From: Carboxylicivirga sp.
GTDB lineage: Bacteria > Bacteroidota > Bacteroidia > Bacteroidales > Marinilabiliaceae
DNA: 64,000 nt
Direction of reading: 5' to 3'
Assembly: GCA_025210475.1 (NCBI GenBank)
Contig: JAOARW010000094.1
Coordinates: 62,001 to 126,000, forward strand
The position numbers and the translations under genes are program-made. The first letter of the stretch is position 1; every line of letters starts with the position of its first letter. Shown here in pieces: positions 28,182-36,926 of this stretch. The notes beneath the pieces were generated by a model, which did no database searches, had not been told where the DNA came from, and was given only the letters and a program-made list of their open reading frames with translations.

Positions 28182-29321
28182 ATGAACAAAGCAATTATAC
28201 TTGCTACTTTCGTATTAACAATACTTAGTGCCTGCAATAATCAACCTAAAGATACCATTACATTAAGTGGTAAAGTGAAGTTTCCGGATAACCGCTTTAA
28301 AATGTACATCTCACAGTACCGCGATGGTGAGAAGGTTGTAACGGATTCTTTTCAACTGGCTGAAGATGGCAGCTACCATTATCAGATGAACACTTCAATA
28401 CCCGGTGAATACTCTTTGGATTGTCAGAAATGGCAGTCAGTAAGGTTTTGGGCCGAAGATGAAGATTTAGCAATTGATTTTCGCGGACAAGATACTGCCA
28501 AAATAAAAATTAAGAACCCACCGTATGTCTACATCGATGGCGGTGATAAAAATGAGGTGATGAACCACCTTAACTATGCCAACTACCGTTCTTATCAGTT
28601 GATGATTGGCTTATCGCAAACGGTATATAAAGCTACAAAGGATATCCCTGAAGCTTATGGACAAATTGCTGGTAAAGTTTACGGTATTTTAGGTGATGAT
28701 GACCGTGCGCGCTTCCAGTTTTTGGCCAGAGAATATGCCGATCGAAACAGTGTATTAGCAGTTGTCAAGCGTCTTCGCGATAAAAACGATAAAGAACTGA
28801 TTGACGAAACACTGGCAACACTTAAAAAGAATAATCCGAATTATGCTCCTCTTTTAAAGTACATCAAAGACAAGGAAGATGCCCGCGCCGCTGCTGAAAA
28901 AGTAAAGCTGGGTAAAGTGGCACCTCACTTCTCGTACCCAACACCTGATGGTGCTATGGTATCGCCGGAAGATTACAAAGGAAAGATTGTGGTGATTGAT
29001 TTTTGGGCCTCGTGGTGTGGACCATGCCGTAACGAGATACCCCACCTGAAAGAAGTATACGAAAAATACCACCCTCAGGGAGTGGAAATTTTAAGTGTGT
29101 CAATCGACAAAAAAGAAGCTGCCTGGCGAAAAGCTTTGGCCGAAGAAGAGATGGCCTGGACACAGGTGTTAGCTCCTAAAGCCGGCAAACAAACAATGAA
29201 GGATTACCAGTTTAGTGGTATTCCGTTCATTATCATCCTCGACAAGCAAGGTAAAATTGTAGCCAAACAGCTAAGAGGTAAAAAAATAGATGAGAAACTC
29301 GATGAATTATTGTCAAAATAA
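28182..29321 (+). CDS. TlpA-type thioredoxin lipoprotein
   Basis: The 379-residue protein has a lipobox ILSACNNQ, an N-terminal beta-rich domain (about residues 25-120, DUF4369-like), a helical middle and a C-terminal redoxin domain with the active site WASWCGPCRNE and the cis-proline region GIPFIIILDKQGKI. Such proteins reduce disulphides in the periplasm. It starts 20 bases after the SRPBCC-like gene and is followed after 18 bases by another thioredoxin protein, so all belong to one operon with susCD. Confidence 0.9.
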   Translation: MNKAIILATFVLTILSACNNQPKDTITLSGKVKFPDNRFKMYISQYRDGEKVVTDSFQLAEDGSYHYQMNTSIPGEYSLDCQKWQSVRFWAEDEDLAIDFRGQDTAKIKIKNPPYVYIDGGDKNEVMNHLNYANYRSYQLMIGLSQTVYKATKDIPEAYGQIAGKVYGILGDDDRARFQFLAREYADRNSVLAVVKRLRDKNDKELIDETLATLKKNNPNYAPLLKYIKDKEDARAAAEKVKLGKVAPHFSYPTPDGAMVSPEDYKGKIVVIDFWASWCGPCRNEIPHLKEVYEKYHPQGVEILSVSIDKKEAAWRKALAEEEMAWTQVLAPKAGKQTMKDYQFSGIPFIIILDKQGKIVAKQLRGKKIDEKLDELLSK

Positions 29322-29339
29322 TCAGCAAAAAAACATAAA

Positions 29340-30650
29340 ATGAAAAAAGTATTAACGATAATTGCTGCATGCCTGTTATTATTAAACCACACACAGCTAG
29401 TTAAAGCTGACAATGAAGGTGGCGAAGGCATACAGTTTACACATGGTACCTGGCAGGAAGTTATTGCCAAAGCTAAAAAAGAAAACAAACTCATCTTTGC
29501 GGATTGCTACACCACATGGTGCGGTCCGTGTAAGATGCTGGCAAAAAAAGTATTTCCTCAAAAAGAGGTGGGTGACTATTTCAATGCCAATTTTATCAAT
29601 GTAAAAATTGATTGTGAAAAAGGCGAAGGCGTTGATTTAAAAACAAAATTTGGAGTATCGGCTTTCCCAACAATGTTATTTATCGACCCGGCCAATGAAA
29701 AAGTCTTGCACCGCGTTGTTGGCTTCCGCCCGGCTGAAGAGTTAATTAAAGAAGCCAAAGGCGCACCCGCCGAAGCGAAACGCGCAGAATCGTTGGCCGC
29801 AGCTTACAAAAAGAATAAAAAAGATCGTAAAACAACGGAAGACTATTTAAGCTACCTGGTTAAAGTAAGCGATCCTAAAGCCGAAGAAGTTGCTATACAC
29901 TACCTGAAGATGACGCCAAAAGAAGACTGGCACAAAAAGGATTACTTTTGGTTGATGAGCCGTTATATCAAAGATCCTTTCGGAAAAGAAGCTGCTTATT
30001 TCTTCAAGAACAAGCAAAAGTTCATTGATGAAAATGGTTTCAAAGCCGAATACTTCGAATCTGGATTATACTATGGATATGCCGGTGATTTGGCGGATGT
30101 AAGCAAGAAAGAAGACTTTAATCAGAAGAAATTTGACAAGTTGGTTAAATTCATGGAGACCAATGCTTTTGATCGCATCGAGAGCGTTAAAGATTATACC
30201 AACCGTGCTTTGCTAATCAATGTAGGTGACTACAACGGTTACATGGATGTGGTGGAAGCTAAATTTGCCGAAGGATTGGCAAAAAATCCTAAGTACTATG
30301 CCGAATCAGGCTTCAACTTACTTAACCGTTTGAAAAACTGTACTGATAAGGCAGTTCACAAGCGTGCCGCCGACCTGATGGATGATGTAATTGAGCAACA
30401 ATTGGGCAGTGAAGAATTGGATATGTTCAGCTTATCAATTGGCTATCGCGACAGCTATGAATTTATTCAAAATGCAGGTATTGATGGCGAGCGCCTGGCT
30501 GTAGCCAAAGCCATGAGTGAGTTATTTAAAAACATCGAACAAAAGCACCGACGTTTACTCGACAAAACATATAAAGAAGCGCAAAAAGCAAAAGCCGATG
30601 GTAAAACCGGTGGCCGCACCATACCTGCCATGAAGATGGGTGGTTTTTAA
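29340..30650 (+). CDS. Exported thioredoxin-domain protein with helical tail
   Basis: The 436-residue protein has a signal peptide, then a thioredoxin domain (about residues 35-140) with YTTWCGPCKML and FPTMLFIDPAN, and a long helical C-terminal region with TPR-like spacing (LAAAYKKNKKDRKTTEDYL and following). It resembles Bacteroidota thioredoxin-family proteins of 400-500 residues with no defined substrate. The next gene encodes a shorter paralogue with the same layout and the same HG(T/S)W.E..AKA/K segment, so the pair arose by duplication. Confidence 0.88.
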   Translation: MKKVLTIIAACLLLLNHTQLVKADNEGGEGIQFTHGTWQEVIAKAKKENKLIFADCYTTWCGPCKMLAKKVFPQKEVGDYFNANFINVKIDCEKGEGVDLKTKFGVSAFPTMLFIDPANEKVLHRVVGFRPAEELIKEAKGAPAEAKRAESLAAAYKKNKKDRKTTEDYLSYLVKVSDPKAEEVAIHYLKMTPKEDWHKKDYFWLMSRYIKDPFGKEAAYFFKNKQKFIDENGFKAEYFESGLYYGYAGDLADVSKKEDFNQKKFDKLVKFMETNAFDRIESVKDYTNRALLINVGDYNGYMDVVEAKFAEGLAKNPKYYAESGFNLLNRLKNCTDKAVHKRAADLMDDVIEQQLGSEELDMFSLSIGYRDSYEFIQNAGIDGERLAVAKAMSELFKNIEQKHRRLLDKTYKEAQKAKADGKTGGRTIPAMKMGGF

Positions 30651-30728
30651 GGATTGATTAATATTTGGTTTTATTTAATGAACGCTTTGGATTTTATATT
30701 CAGGGCGTTCGTTGTAAAAAATTAGACG

Positions 30729-31895
30729 ATGAAGTTATTATACAGCATACTTTTCACCTTCGCTTTTACAAATGCCATAGCCCAATCCGGTGATGGAATT
30801 CATTTTTCACACGGCTCCTGGGAGGAGATAAAGGAAATGGCAAAAGAACAAAACAAAGCCATATTTATTGATTGCTATACAGCCTGGTGTGGCCCTTGCA
30901 AAATGCTTTCGAAAAATGTTTTTCCCCAGGCAAAAGTCGGACAATTATTCAATACCCATTTTATCAATTACAAGGTGGATATGGAAAAAGGCGAAGGTCC
31001 GGAGCTCAAAAAGAAATTCAATGTCAAAGCCTTTCCAACACTGGTTTGGGTTGATAAAGATGGTAACGAGCTGCACAAATCGGTGGGAGCTCCCAAAGCC
31101 GAGGACCTGATAAAAACAGCACAACTGGTGATTGACGGTAAAGGACTGGCTGATTTACAACGAAAGTACGAAGCTCAAAAAGATGATTATGCAAGCATGC
31201 TTCAATACATCGAAGCATTGGCCAATGCCTATGAAAAAGAAAAAATTCAATCTGTTTTGCTTCGCTATTTCGAAAACGTTGATGGTGAAGATTTATTGAA
31301 CGAAAAGAACTATTCCCTGATTAAGAACTACCTGGGAGATATCTATTCAACGGCATTTGTTTGGTTTGACAAACACCAGGAAGCGTTTAAAAGCAGTTAT
31401 TCAGCAGAAGAGGTTGAGAAAAAATTATACCAGAGTTATTTAAGCTATGGTCATTCGCTGGTAAAGAAAAACAAAGTTGATTACGATGGCTTCAAAAAGT
31501 ATTGTAAAACTCTTAAAAAGCGAAAAGTGCCTGAAAGCAAAAAGGTGATTGCCTACATCGAAGAAAGCATTTGCCGCACCGAGAAAAACTGGGATGCCTA
31601 TATCAACAAGGTGAACGACAACATCGAAAAAGAGTATCACGATGCCGCTAATTCATTCCTTTATTACAACTGGGCCAAAGCCATCGATAACGATAAAAAG
31701 GCCGAAAGTAAGCATTACCTGCAAGCCGCTCAATGGATGGAAAAGGCCTTCGAAGTTAGTCAATGGCCGTTAGCAAATAACATTGTTTACCTGGATGAAA
31801 AACTGAAAATTTTAATGAAGGCAAAAGTAGACAGCTCCGAAACAAAGAAATTGGAAGATCGAATCAGTCAGCTTAAAGCCAAAGTTAAAAACTAG
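30729..31895 (+). CDS. Exported thioredoxin-domain protein, paralogue of previous gene
   Basis: The 388-residue protein has a signal peptide (cleavage near IAQS), a thioredoxin domain with YTAWCGPCKML and AFPTLVWVDKDG, and a helical tail with lysine-rich repeats. It shares the DGIHFSHGSWEEIKEMAKEQ opening with its neighbour. A 78-base gap with a hairpin (GAACGC...GGCGTTC, about 30679-30710) separates the two, so regulation of their ratio at the mRNA level is possible. A clear terminator follows, closing the locus. Confidence 0.88.
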   Translation: MKLLYSILFTFAFTNAIAQSGDGIHFSHGSWEEIKEMAKEQNKAIFIDCYTAWCGPCKMLSKNVFPQAKVGQLFNTHFINYKVDMEKGEGPELKKKFNVKAFPTLVWVDKDGNELHKSVGAPKAEDLIKTAQLVIDGKGLADLQRKYEAQKDDYASMLQYIEALANAYEKEKIQSVLLRYFENVDGEDLLNEKNYSLIKNYLGDIYSTAFVWFDKHQEAFKSSYSAEEVEKKLYQSYLSYGHSLVKKNKVDYDGFKKYCKTLKKRKVPESKKVIAYIEESICRTEKNWDAYINKVNDNIEKEYHDAANSFLYYNWAKAIDNDKKAESKHYLQAAQWMEKAFEVSQWPLANNIVYLDEKLKILMKAKVDSSETKKLEDRISQLKAKVKN

Positions 31896-31915
31896 CCTCA
31901 TATTCAATCATCTGT

Positions 31916-31944
31916 AAAGCTCGCCAATTGGTGGGCTTTTTTTA
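31916..31944 (+). terminator. Rho-independent terminator of the SusCD-thioredoxin operon
   Basis: AAAGCTCGCC pairs with GGTGGGCTTT (two G-U pairs) around AATT, followed by a T-run. The rest of the gap to 32223 holds no gene that I can see. Confidence 0.85.
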
Positions 31945-32223
31945 TATTTTTTTTTCGCACTGATGTCAGTATTTCTTTCATACAAAGGATAAAAGGTTAT
32001 TTTTGCCACGCATTACAAAATTCGCAATACCTGTCTGTAAATTGGAAAAGGCATTAAATTTAGCATTCAAAAAAGACTATCTGGATTAATTTCAGTTCAT
32101 TGCCATCTCACCTTACATCGGTATAGCGAATAGTAACAGATGAAAATAACCTATACACATGCCCCTTTGCCAATTTGATTTACTGACGGATAATCAAATT
32201 AATTGAGAAGTTGCATGTGACCA

Positions 32224-33348
32224 ATGAAAAACAATTTTGATATGAAAAAAATCATTTACAGCATTTTAATGCTATTTGCAGCAGGAAGCAATCTGTATTC
32301 TCAAAAAACGACTTACAACATTCCTAAACCAATCAACACAGATCAACTGAACGTTTCGTTTCAAAAAGTTGCCGTTTCGAGCACTTCGTACTACGTCAAT
32401 TTTAAAGCTGTTAACAATGGAAATGGCATACTACTGATTGACAGGGCACAGATTAACCTGGAACAAAACAATGGTCAGATCAATGCCAATTCAGATAAAT
32501 ACCATCTTAAAACAGGCAAAAACAAAACGGTTTATTGTCAATTCAGAATTAAAGCCCCCGTTAAAACCAATGCCGAGAAATTAACGCTTAACATGGATGG
32601 TTTTGGTTATGCCCAAACTGAGAAAACTATTAAGGCTGAAGATTTTGTTTTGGCCGAAAAAGCAAGCGCTGCATTTGGTGATTTCGCTTTTAAAATAATG
32701 GAATACAACACCTATCCGGATCGAATATATGCCAATGTTAAATGCACCTACAATGGAAATGCCAGCACTTTGGGTAAAATCGACTTGAGCAAAATAAATA
32801 TCAAGGGAGGCAAGGCCGAAATTGTAAAAAAAGGGGACATTATTTTGCCTGGTAAATCATATTCGTTCTCCATTAACATAGCTCCCAACGGTGAAGAAAC
32901 TGCCATTGTTTTTAATGATGCATTGGAATTAATGCGTATCAACAAAGTTCAGCTAGAACCAATTGTCATTACAAGCACTAACTATGTTGAGCCAGCGAAA
33001 ACAGAAGACAAGGAAGTAGCTAAAAAAGCGGAAGCCAAAGCAAATACTGTACCAGCAGAGTTATCATACACCGATTTGCATGCCTTAAAAAAGGATATCG
33101 AGACTGAGATGAAAAATGGTGGTAAGGCCGTTGAAATGGCTCATGAATTTCTAATGGAAAAGCAGCACATTAGCACGGCACAGGTTATTGATCTCATGTC
33201 GGTGTTTAGCCTCGATGGTTCTAAATTAAAATTTGCAAAAATGGCTTATCCCTTTACCTCTGATAAGCAGAAGTTTCATTTGGTAGTGCCTAAATTATCG
33301 TATGTGAAAAATAAGCAGGCACTTGAAGAATTTCTGGAGCAACAATAA
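32224..33348 (+). CDS. Exported protein with C-terminal DUF4476 domain
   Basis: The 374-residue protein has a signal peptide; an in-frame ATG at 32242 (MKKIIYSILM) gives the better signal and may be the real start. Residues about 25-240 are beta-rich and not recognised. After an Ala/Lys/Glu-rich linker, residues 280-374 match DUF4476: DLHALKKDIETE, MAHEFLMEKQHISTAQVIDL, then FSLDGSKLKFAKMAYPFTSD. DUF4476 is common in exported Bacteroidota proteins and has no known function. The gene stands alone, between a terminator and a convergent gene. Confidence 0.8.
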   Translation: MKNNFDMKKIIYSILMLFAAGSNLYSQKTTYNIPKPINTDQLNVSFQKVAVSSTSYYVNFKAVNNGNGILLIDRAQINLEQNNGQINANSDKYHLKTGKNKTVYCQFRIKAPVKTNAEKLTLNMDGFGYAQTEKTIKAEDFVLAEKASAAFGDFAFKIMEYNTYPDRIYANVKCTYNGNASTLGKIDLSKINIKGGKAEIVKKGDIILPGKSYSFSINIAPNGEETAIVFNDALELMRINKVQLEPIVITSTNYVEPAKTEDKEVAKKAEAKANTVPAELSYTDLHALKKDIETEMKNGGKAVEMAHEFLMEKQHISTAQVIDLMSVFSLDGSKLKFAKMAYPFTSDKQKFHLVVPKLSYVKNKQALEEFLEQQ

Positions 33349-33527
33349 ATCTCAAAAATAAGAGAAGATGTCCTCTATCGTTTGTCGGGCGGAATCGAGA
33401 TGAATATTCAACAATTCTGATTATCAGTAAATATTCACTTCGGTTCTGCTTACTTAACGAATTATTTTATGCTTATAAGCTTCTGAGATATCGAAAACAA
33501 TTTGATATTACGACCTAAGAACATTCT

Positions 33528-34283
33528 TTATTGCTCGTTTAAAGACGGTTGATTGACAATGCGCTCATTATTTTTATAAACATTCAACTCGGCTGAAGCC
33601 CCCTCACCTATCTCGTATACATATACTTCGTAGGTATAAATGCCATTCTTAAATCGATACGCGTGATTTCCTCCACTCCCATCAAAGGTAATTTTACCGT
33701 TATATAGAACCAGATCGGGTTTATGAGTCATGTCGATACCAGACGACCAGGATGCATAGCGGTAAGAACCATTTTTCAATTGATCAATTCTTACCTTAAA
33801 CTTTTTCGTCGTAATAAAATAAACCGGCTTCCCAAAGTTCCTGATACTTTCATGCACCGTTTCTTTGCTTTTGCCAATTAAAAGTAGCCGCTTCATTTTT
33901 TCCTTATCCGATTCGTAGTTAAGCGCAATGATGCGCCCATCTGTATCAAGCCATAACAATCCGTTTTCGAACATGATGCCTTTGGCTCCAAGCAACGACC
34001 AGTCTGTTTCCATATCAGAAGTCGTAATCATCTTTTTTAAGTTATCATCAAATAATTCGGAATAACGCACAACAAAATCATCGGCGTCAATCACTGCTTT
34101 TAAAGGATCCTGCCTTTTGATTGGATAAGCTAACATCGACTTCAATTCATCCACATTATCTTGACGAAGACAATCTATAATCTTTTGGATTTGCTGTTTC
34201 TGATTAGTGTTTAAACTCTGCTGTGCGTTTACACTAACAGCAAAGGAGATCAGAACTAATAAAATAATAATCAGTTTATTCAT
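33528..34283 (-). CDS. Exported protein of unknown function
   Basis: The start at 34283 (MNKLIIILLVLISFAVSVNA) is chosen over one 102 bases upstream because it begins a clean signal peptide with cleavage near VNAQ. The mature part of about 230 residues starts with a helical segment (NQKQQIQKIIDCLRQDNVDEL) followed by an NTF2-like or SnoaL-like pattern and then beta strands with IRNFGKPVYFITTKKFKVRI. No family is recognised. It is transcribed away from the AlkC-like gene. Confidence 0.65.
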   Translation of the reverse strand: MNKLIIILLVLISFAVSVNAQQSLNTNQKQQIQKIIDCLRQDNVDELKSMLAYPIKRQDPLKAVIDADDFVVRYSELFDDNLKKMITTSDMETDWSLLGAKGIMFENGLLWLDTDGRIIALNYESDKEKMKRLLLIGKSKETVHESIRNFGKPVYFITTKKFKVRIDQLKNGSYRYASWSSGIDMTHKPDLVLYNGKITFDGSGGNHAYRFKNGIYTYEVYVYEIGEGASAELNVYKNNERIVNQPSLNEQ

Positions 34284-34600
34284 CTGTTTAAATTTATTTT
34301 CATCTGTCATAACTTGTCCCGCCTGGCGGGATGGAACTCCCAAACAAATATGATCTTCCACAAGAATATTTATGTGGACAATCAAAATTGCATGATCGCT
34401 TCATCTGTTTTTACCATTCTACTATTGATAAAAATTGGCGTTATCTCACCTTGCAAATATAAGATCTCAGATCACTAACCTTCTAATATTGACGATGAAT
34501 TTCACCTTTCGCTTTGCAACTTTATAAAGACTTGTCTATTTTGCCTTCGTTTAAGTTGGATACATTATTAATCCACTCCAAAATAATATAGGCAAACACC
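34284..34600. other. Divergent intergenic region
   Basis: It holds the promoters of two diverging genes. The only structure seen is a small palindrome TCCCGCCTGGCGGGA at about 34318-34332. No gene is seen. Confidence 0.5.
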
Positions 34601-35716
34601 ATGGCAGAGTTATTTAAAAACCTTTATTCACCACAGTTTTTCGATGTTTTTACCGAAGCATTGGATGCGGTAATTGATCATTTTGATAAAGAATCCTTTC
34701 TCAAAAAAGTATATGTTGCAGAATGGGAGGACATGGAGTTAAAGCAACGCATGCATCATATTTCAATGCTCATGGCTACCTACCTTTCCAACGATTATAA
34801 GAGCAGCATTGAACAAATACATGAAATAATAGCTGTACTTAAAGAGAATGACGTTGATAATCGGGTTAAATACCGCGATTTGGTTTTTATTCTGCTGCCT
34901 AATTACATCGAACATTATGGTATTAATGACTTTCAGGCTTCAGTGGAGGCTTTTAGAGGCATCACCCCATTTTCGACTTGCGAGCTGGCTGTTCGTCCTT
35001 TTATTATAAAATTTGAAGATCAAATGATGGAACGATTTCTGGAATGGACCAAGGACACGAACCATCATGTTCGACGACTGGCCTCCGAAGGTTGTCGTCC
35101 GCGATTACCCTGGGGTATGGCATTGAGAGCCTTTAAAAGTAATCCTTCCCCTATCCTGCCCATTCTGGAAGCCTTAAAAAACGACCCTTCGGAATATGTT
35201 CGAAAAAGCGTAGCCAATAACCTCAACGATATTTCGAAGGATAATCCGCAAATAACCATCGATATTGCCAAACGATGGAAAGGCCATTCAAAAGAGACTG
35301 ACTGGATCGTTAAACACGCCTGTCGCACACTGCTTAAAGCCGGCAACCAGGAAATGATGAAACTATTCGGCTATGGTTCCATTGAAAACATCGAAATTCA
35401 AAACTTTGAACTGTCATCTTCTTTTGTACGTGTGGGTGATGCATTGGAATTCTCTTTCGACCTGAATAATCACTCCGATAAGTCGGAGTTAATTCGTTTA
35501 GAATACGCGATTTACTTCCTAAAAAAGAATGGCAGTCACACTAAAAAGGTATTTAAAATCAGTGAGAAGAATTATCCTCCTCACTCAAGCACTTCAATAA
35601 GCCGCAAGCAATCATTCAAACTGGTTTCTACGCGAAAATACCACTTGGGCGAACATTTGGTCAGCCTGATTATTAATGGTGTAGAAGTTGAAGAAGGATC
35701 TTTTGAATTAAAATAA
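34601..35716 (+). CDS. AlkC-like DNA alkylation repair protein
   Basis: The 371-residue protein has HEAT-like repeats over residues 1-255, including WTKDTNHHVRRLASEGCRPR, which is typical of AlkC/AlkD glycosylases, and KNDPSEYVRKSVANNLNDIS. The last 100 residues form an Ig-like domain (NFELSSSFVRVGDALEFSFD ... EHLVSLIINGVEVEEGSFEL), the layout of AlkC, which excises 3-methyladenine-type bases. No signal or membrane segments are seen. It is followed after 16 bases by a CDF transporter, though no shared role is apparent. Confidence 0.88.
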   Translation: MAELFKNLYSPQFFDVFTEALDAVIDHFDKESFLKKVYVAEWEDMELKQRMHHISMLMATYLSNDYKSSIEQIHEIIAVLKENDVDNRVKYRDLVFILLPNYIEHYGINDFQASVEAFRGITPFSTCELAVRPFIIKFEDQMMERFLEWTKDTNHHVRRLASEGCRPRLPWGMALRAFKSNPSPILPILEALKNDPSEYVRKSVANNLNDISKDNPQITIDIAKRWKGHSKETDWIVKHACRTLLKAGNQEMMKLFGYGSIENIEIQNFELSSSFVRVGDALEFSFDLNNHSDKSELIRLEYAIYFLKKNGSHTKKVFKISEKNYPPHSSTSISRKQSFKLVSTRKYHLGEHLVSLIINGVEVEEGSFELK

Positions 35717-35732
35717 TAAATAATTCATTGAT

Positions 35733-36620
35733 ATGGGACATCACCATCACGGGTCTAATAACTACAATAAATCATTTGCATTGGGCATTGGCCTTAATGT
35801 CATTTTCATCGCCGTTGAATTATTCTATGGCTTTATAGCTAATTCATCTGCACTTATTGCCGATGCAGGTCATAACGCAAGCGATGTTCTGGGACTTATT
35901 TTTGCCTGGTTTGCTATTTGGCTGGCCTCTAAAAAACCACAAAAACGGTACAGTTATGGCTTCAAGAAAAGTACGATTCTTATATCTCTACTAAACGCAA
36001 TATTGCTTTTTGTTGCAGTCTTTTTTATTGCCTGGGATGCCATTGGCAAGTTCTATAATCCCGAACCTGTTGGAGGCAAGCAAGTAATGATTGTTGCCGG
36101 GATAGGCGTTTTTATCAACACATTAACAGCCTTATTATTTATAAAAGGTCAAAAAAACGATTTGAACATTAAAGGAGCCTTTTTACACATGGCAGCTGAT
36201 GCCGCAGTTTCATTAGGTGTCGTTATTGGCGGATTGCTTATAAAACAAACTGGCGTACAATGGATCGATCCTCTAATGAGTCTACTCATTGTACTGGTCA
36301 TTTTATGGGGAACATGGGGTTTATTTATTGAATCAATCAACTTAGCTCTGGATGCGGTACCTCGCAACATTGATTACCAAAAGGTCGAACAAAAACTTTT
36401 GGAAATTAAAGATGTTACTGAACTACATGACCTGCATATCTGGGCACTTAGCACCAATGAAAATGCCCTATCCGTTCACCTGGTTGCCAATACCAACAAT
36501 ACTGATACACTACTAATTGAGGTCAGAAAGATGTTGGAAAGCGAGTTTCATCTGCACCATACCACTATTCAAATCGAAAAGAACAGTAATCTCCATTGTC
36601 ACGATTGCCAACAATCGTAA
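35733..36620 (+). CDS. Cation diffusion facilitator (CDF/ZnT) transporter
   Basis: The 295-residue protein has a His-rich N-terminus (GHHHHGS), six membrane helices, the metal-binding HxxxD motifs in IADAGHNASDV and HMAADAAVS, and a C-terminal cytosolic domain with ELHDLHIWALSTNENALSVH. It exports zinc or similar divalent cations. It is closer in pattern to the CzcD/ZitB group than to Fe-exporting FieF. It probably shares a transcript with the AlkC-like gene. The end is complete and a hairpin follows at 36699. Confidence 0.93.
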   Translation: MGHHHHGSNNYNKSFALGIGLNVIFIAVELFYGFIANSSALIADAGHNASDVLGLIFAWFAIWLASKKPQKRYSYGFKKSTILISLLNAILLFVAVFFIAWDAIGKFYNPEPVGGKQVMIVAGIGVFINTLTALLFIKGQKNDLNIKGAFLHMAADAAVSLGVVIGGLLIKQTGVQWIDPLMSLLIVLVILWGTWGLFIESINLALDAVPRNIDYQKVEQKLLEIKDVTELHDLHIWALSTNENALSVHLVANTNNTDTLLIEVRKMLESEFHLHHTTIQIEKNSNLHCHDCQQS

Positions 36621-36698
36621 AATAGATAACTCATAAAGTCACCTATCCCCGAGGCAAGCCACTGGGAATTTTATTGATTATAAAATCGCATAAAAAAA

Positions 36699-36733
36699 AA
36701 ATGGGACCTAAACCGTTGTTTAGAACCCCATTT
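36699..36733. repeat. Hairpin before mini-ORF, copy 1
   Basis: AATGGG and CTAAA pair with TTTAG and CCCATT around a CCGTTG loop with an internal bulge. The same arrangement, with different arm sequences, precedes the mini-ORF at 63827. Confidence 0.6.
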
Positions 36734-36752
36734 ACTAACCTAACCCAAATCT

Positions 36753-36824
36753 ATGAAAAAAATGTACAAGTTTAAAAGCAAGCACTATGCCAAAAGAGGT
36801 GGTATTAATGTTATAGAATATTAA
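36753..36824 (+). CDS. Mini-ORF of 23 codons after an AACCTAACCC leader
   Basis: The ORF starts MKKMYKFKSKHYAKRGG, is strongly basic and ends in TAA at 36822-36824. It is preceded by ACTAACCTAACCCAAATCT directly before the ATG, almost the same as at 63827. It lies between a hairpin and a bidirectional terminator. Whether it is translated, or is part of a small RNA, cannot be told; shared leader and start context in two places make chance less likely. Confidence 0.4.
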   Translation: MKKMYKFKSKHYAKRGGINVIEY

Positions 36825-36866
36825 AAGAAGTGAATTTATCTACATATTAACATTCTTACATATCAA

Positions 36867-36903
36867 AAAAGCCTCAGTCGATAAAATACCGACTGAGGCT
36901 TTT
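36867..36903. terminator. Bidirectional terminator between cdf/mini-ORF and purF paralogue
   Basis: AAAAGCCTCAGTCG pairs perfectly with CGACTGAGGCTTTT around a 9-base loop, with A-rich and T-rich flanks on both sides. It serves the purF-like gene on the minus strand and the genes before it on the plus strand. Confidence 0.88.
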
Positions 36904-36926
36904 CTATATTGTTTTAGATGACTCTG

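Noticed and set aside
29340-31895. Insertion-sequence duplication
   Set aside because: The two thioredoxin genes are diverged paralogues without terminal repeats or a transposase.
34284-34385. 34-residue N-terminal extension of the minus-strand exported protein
   Set aside because: It lacks a signal-like pattern and contains the CCCGCCTGGCGGG palindrome; the start at 34283 begins a clean signal peptide.
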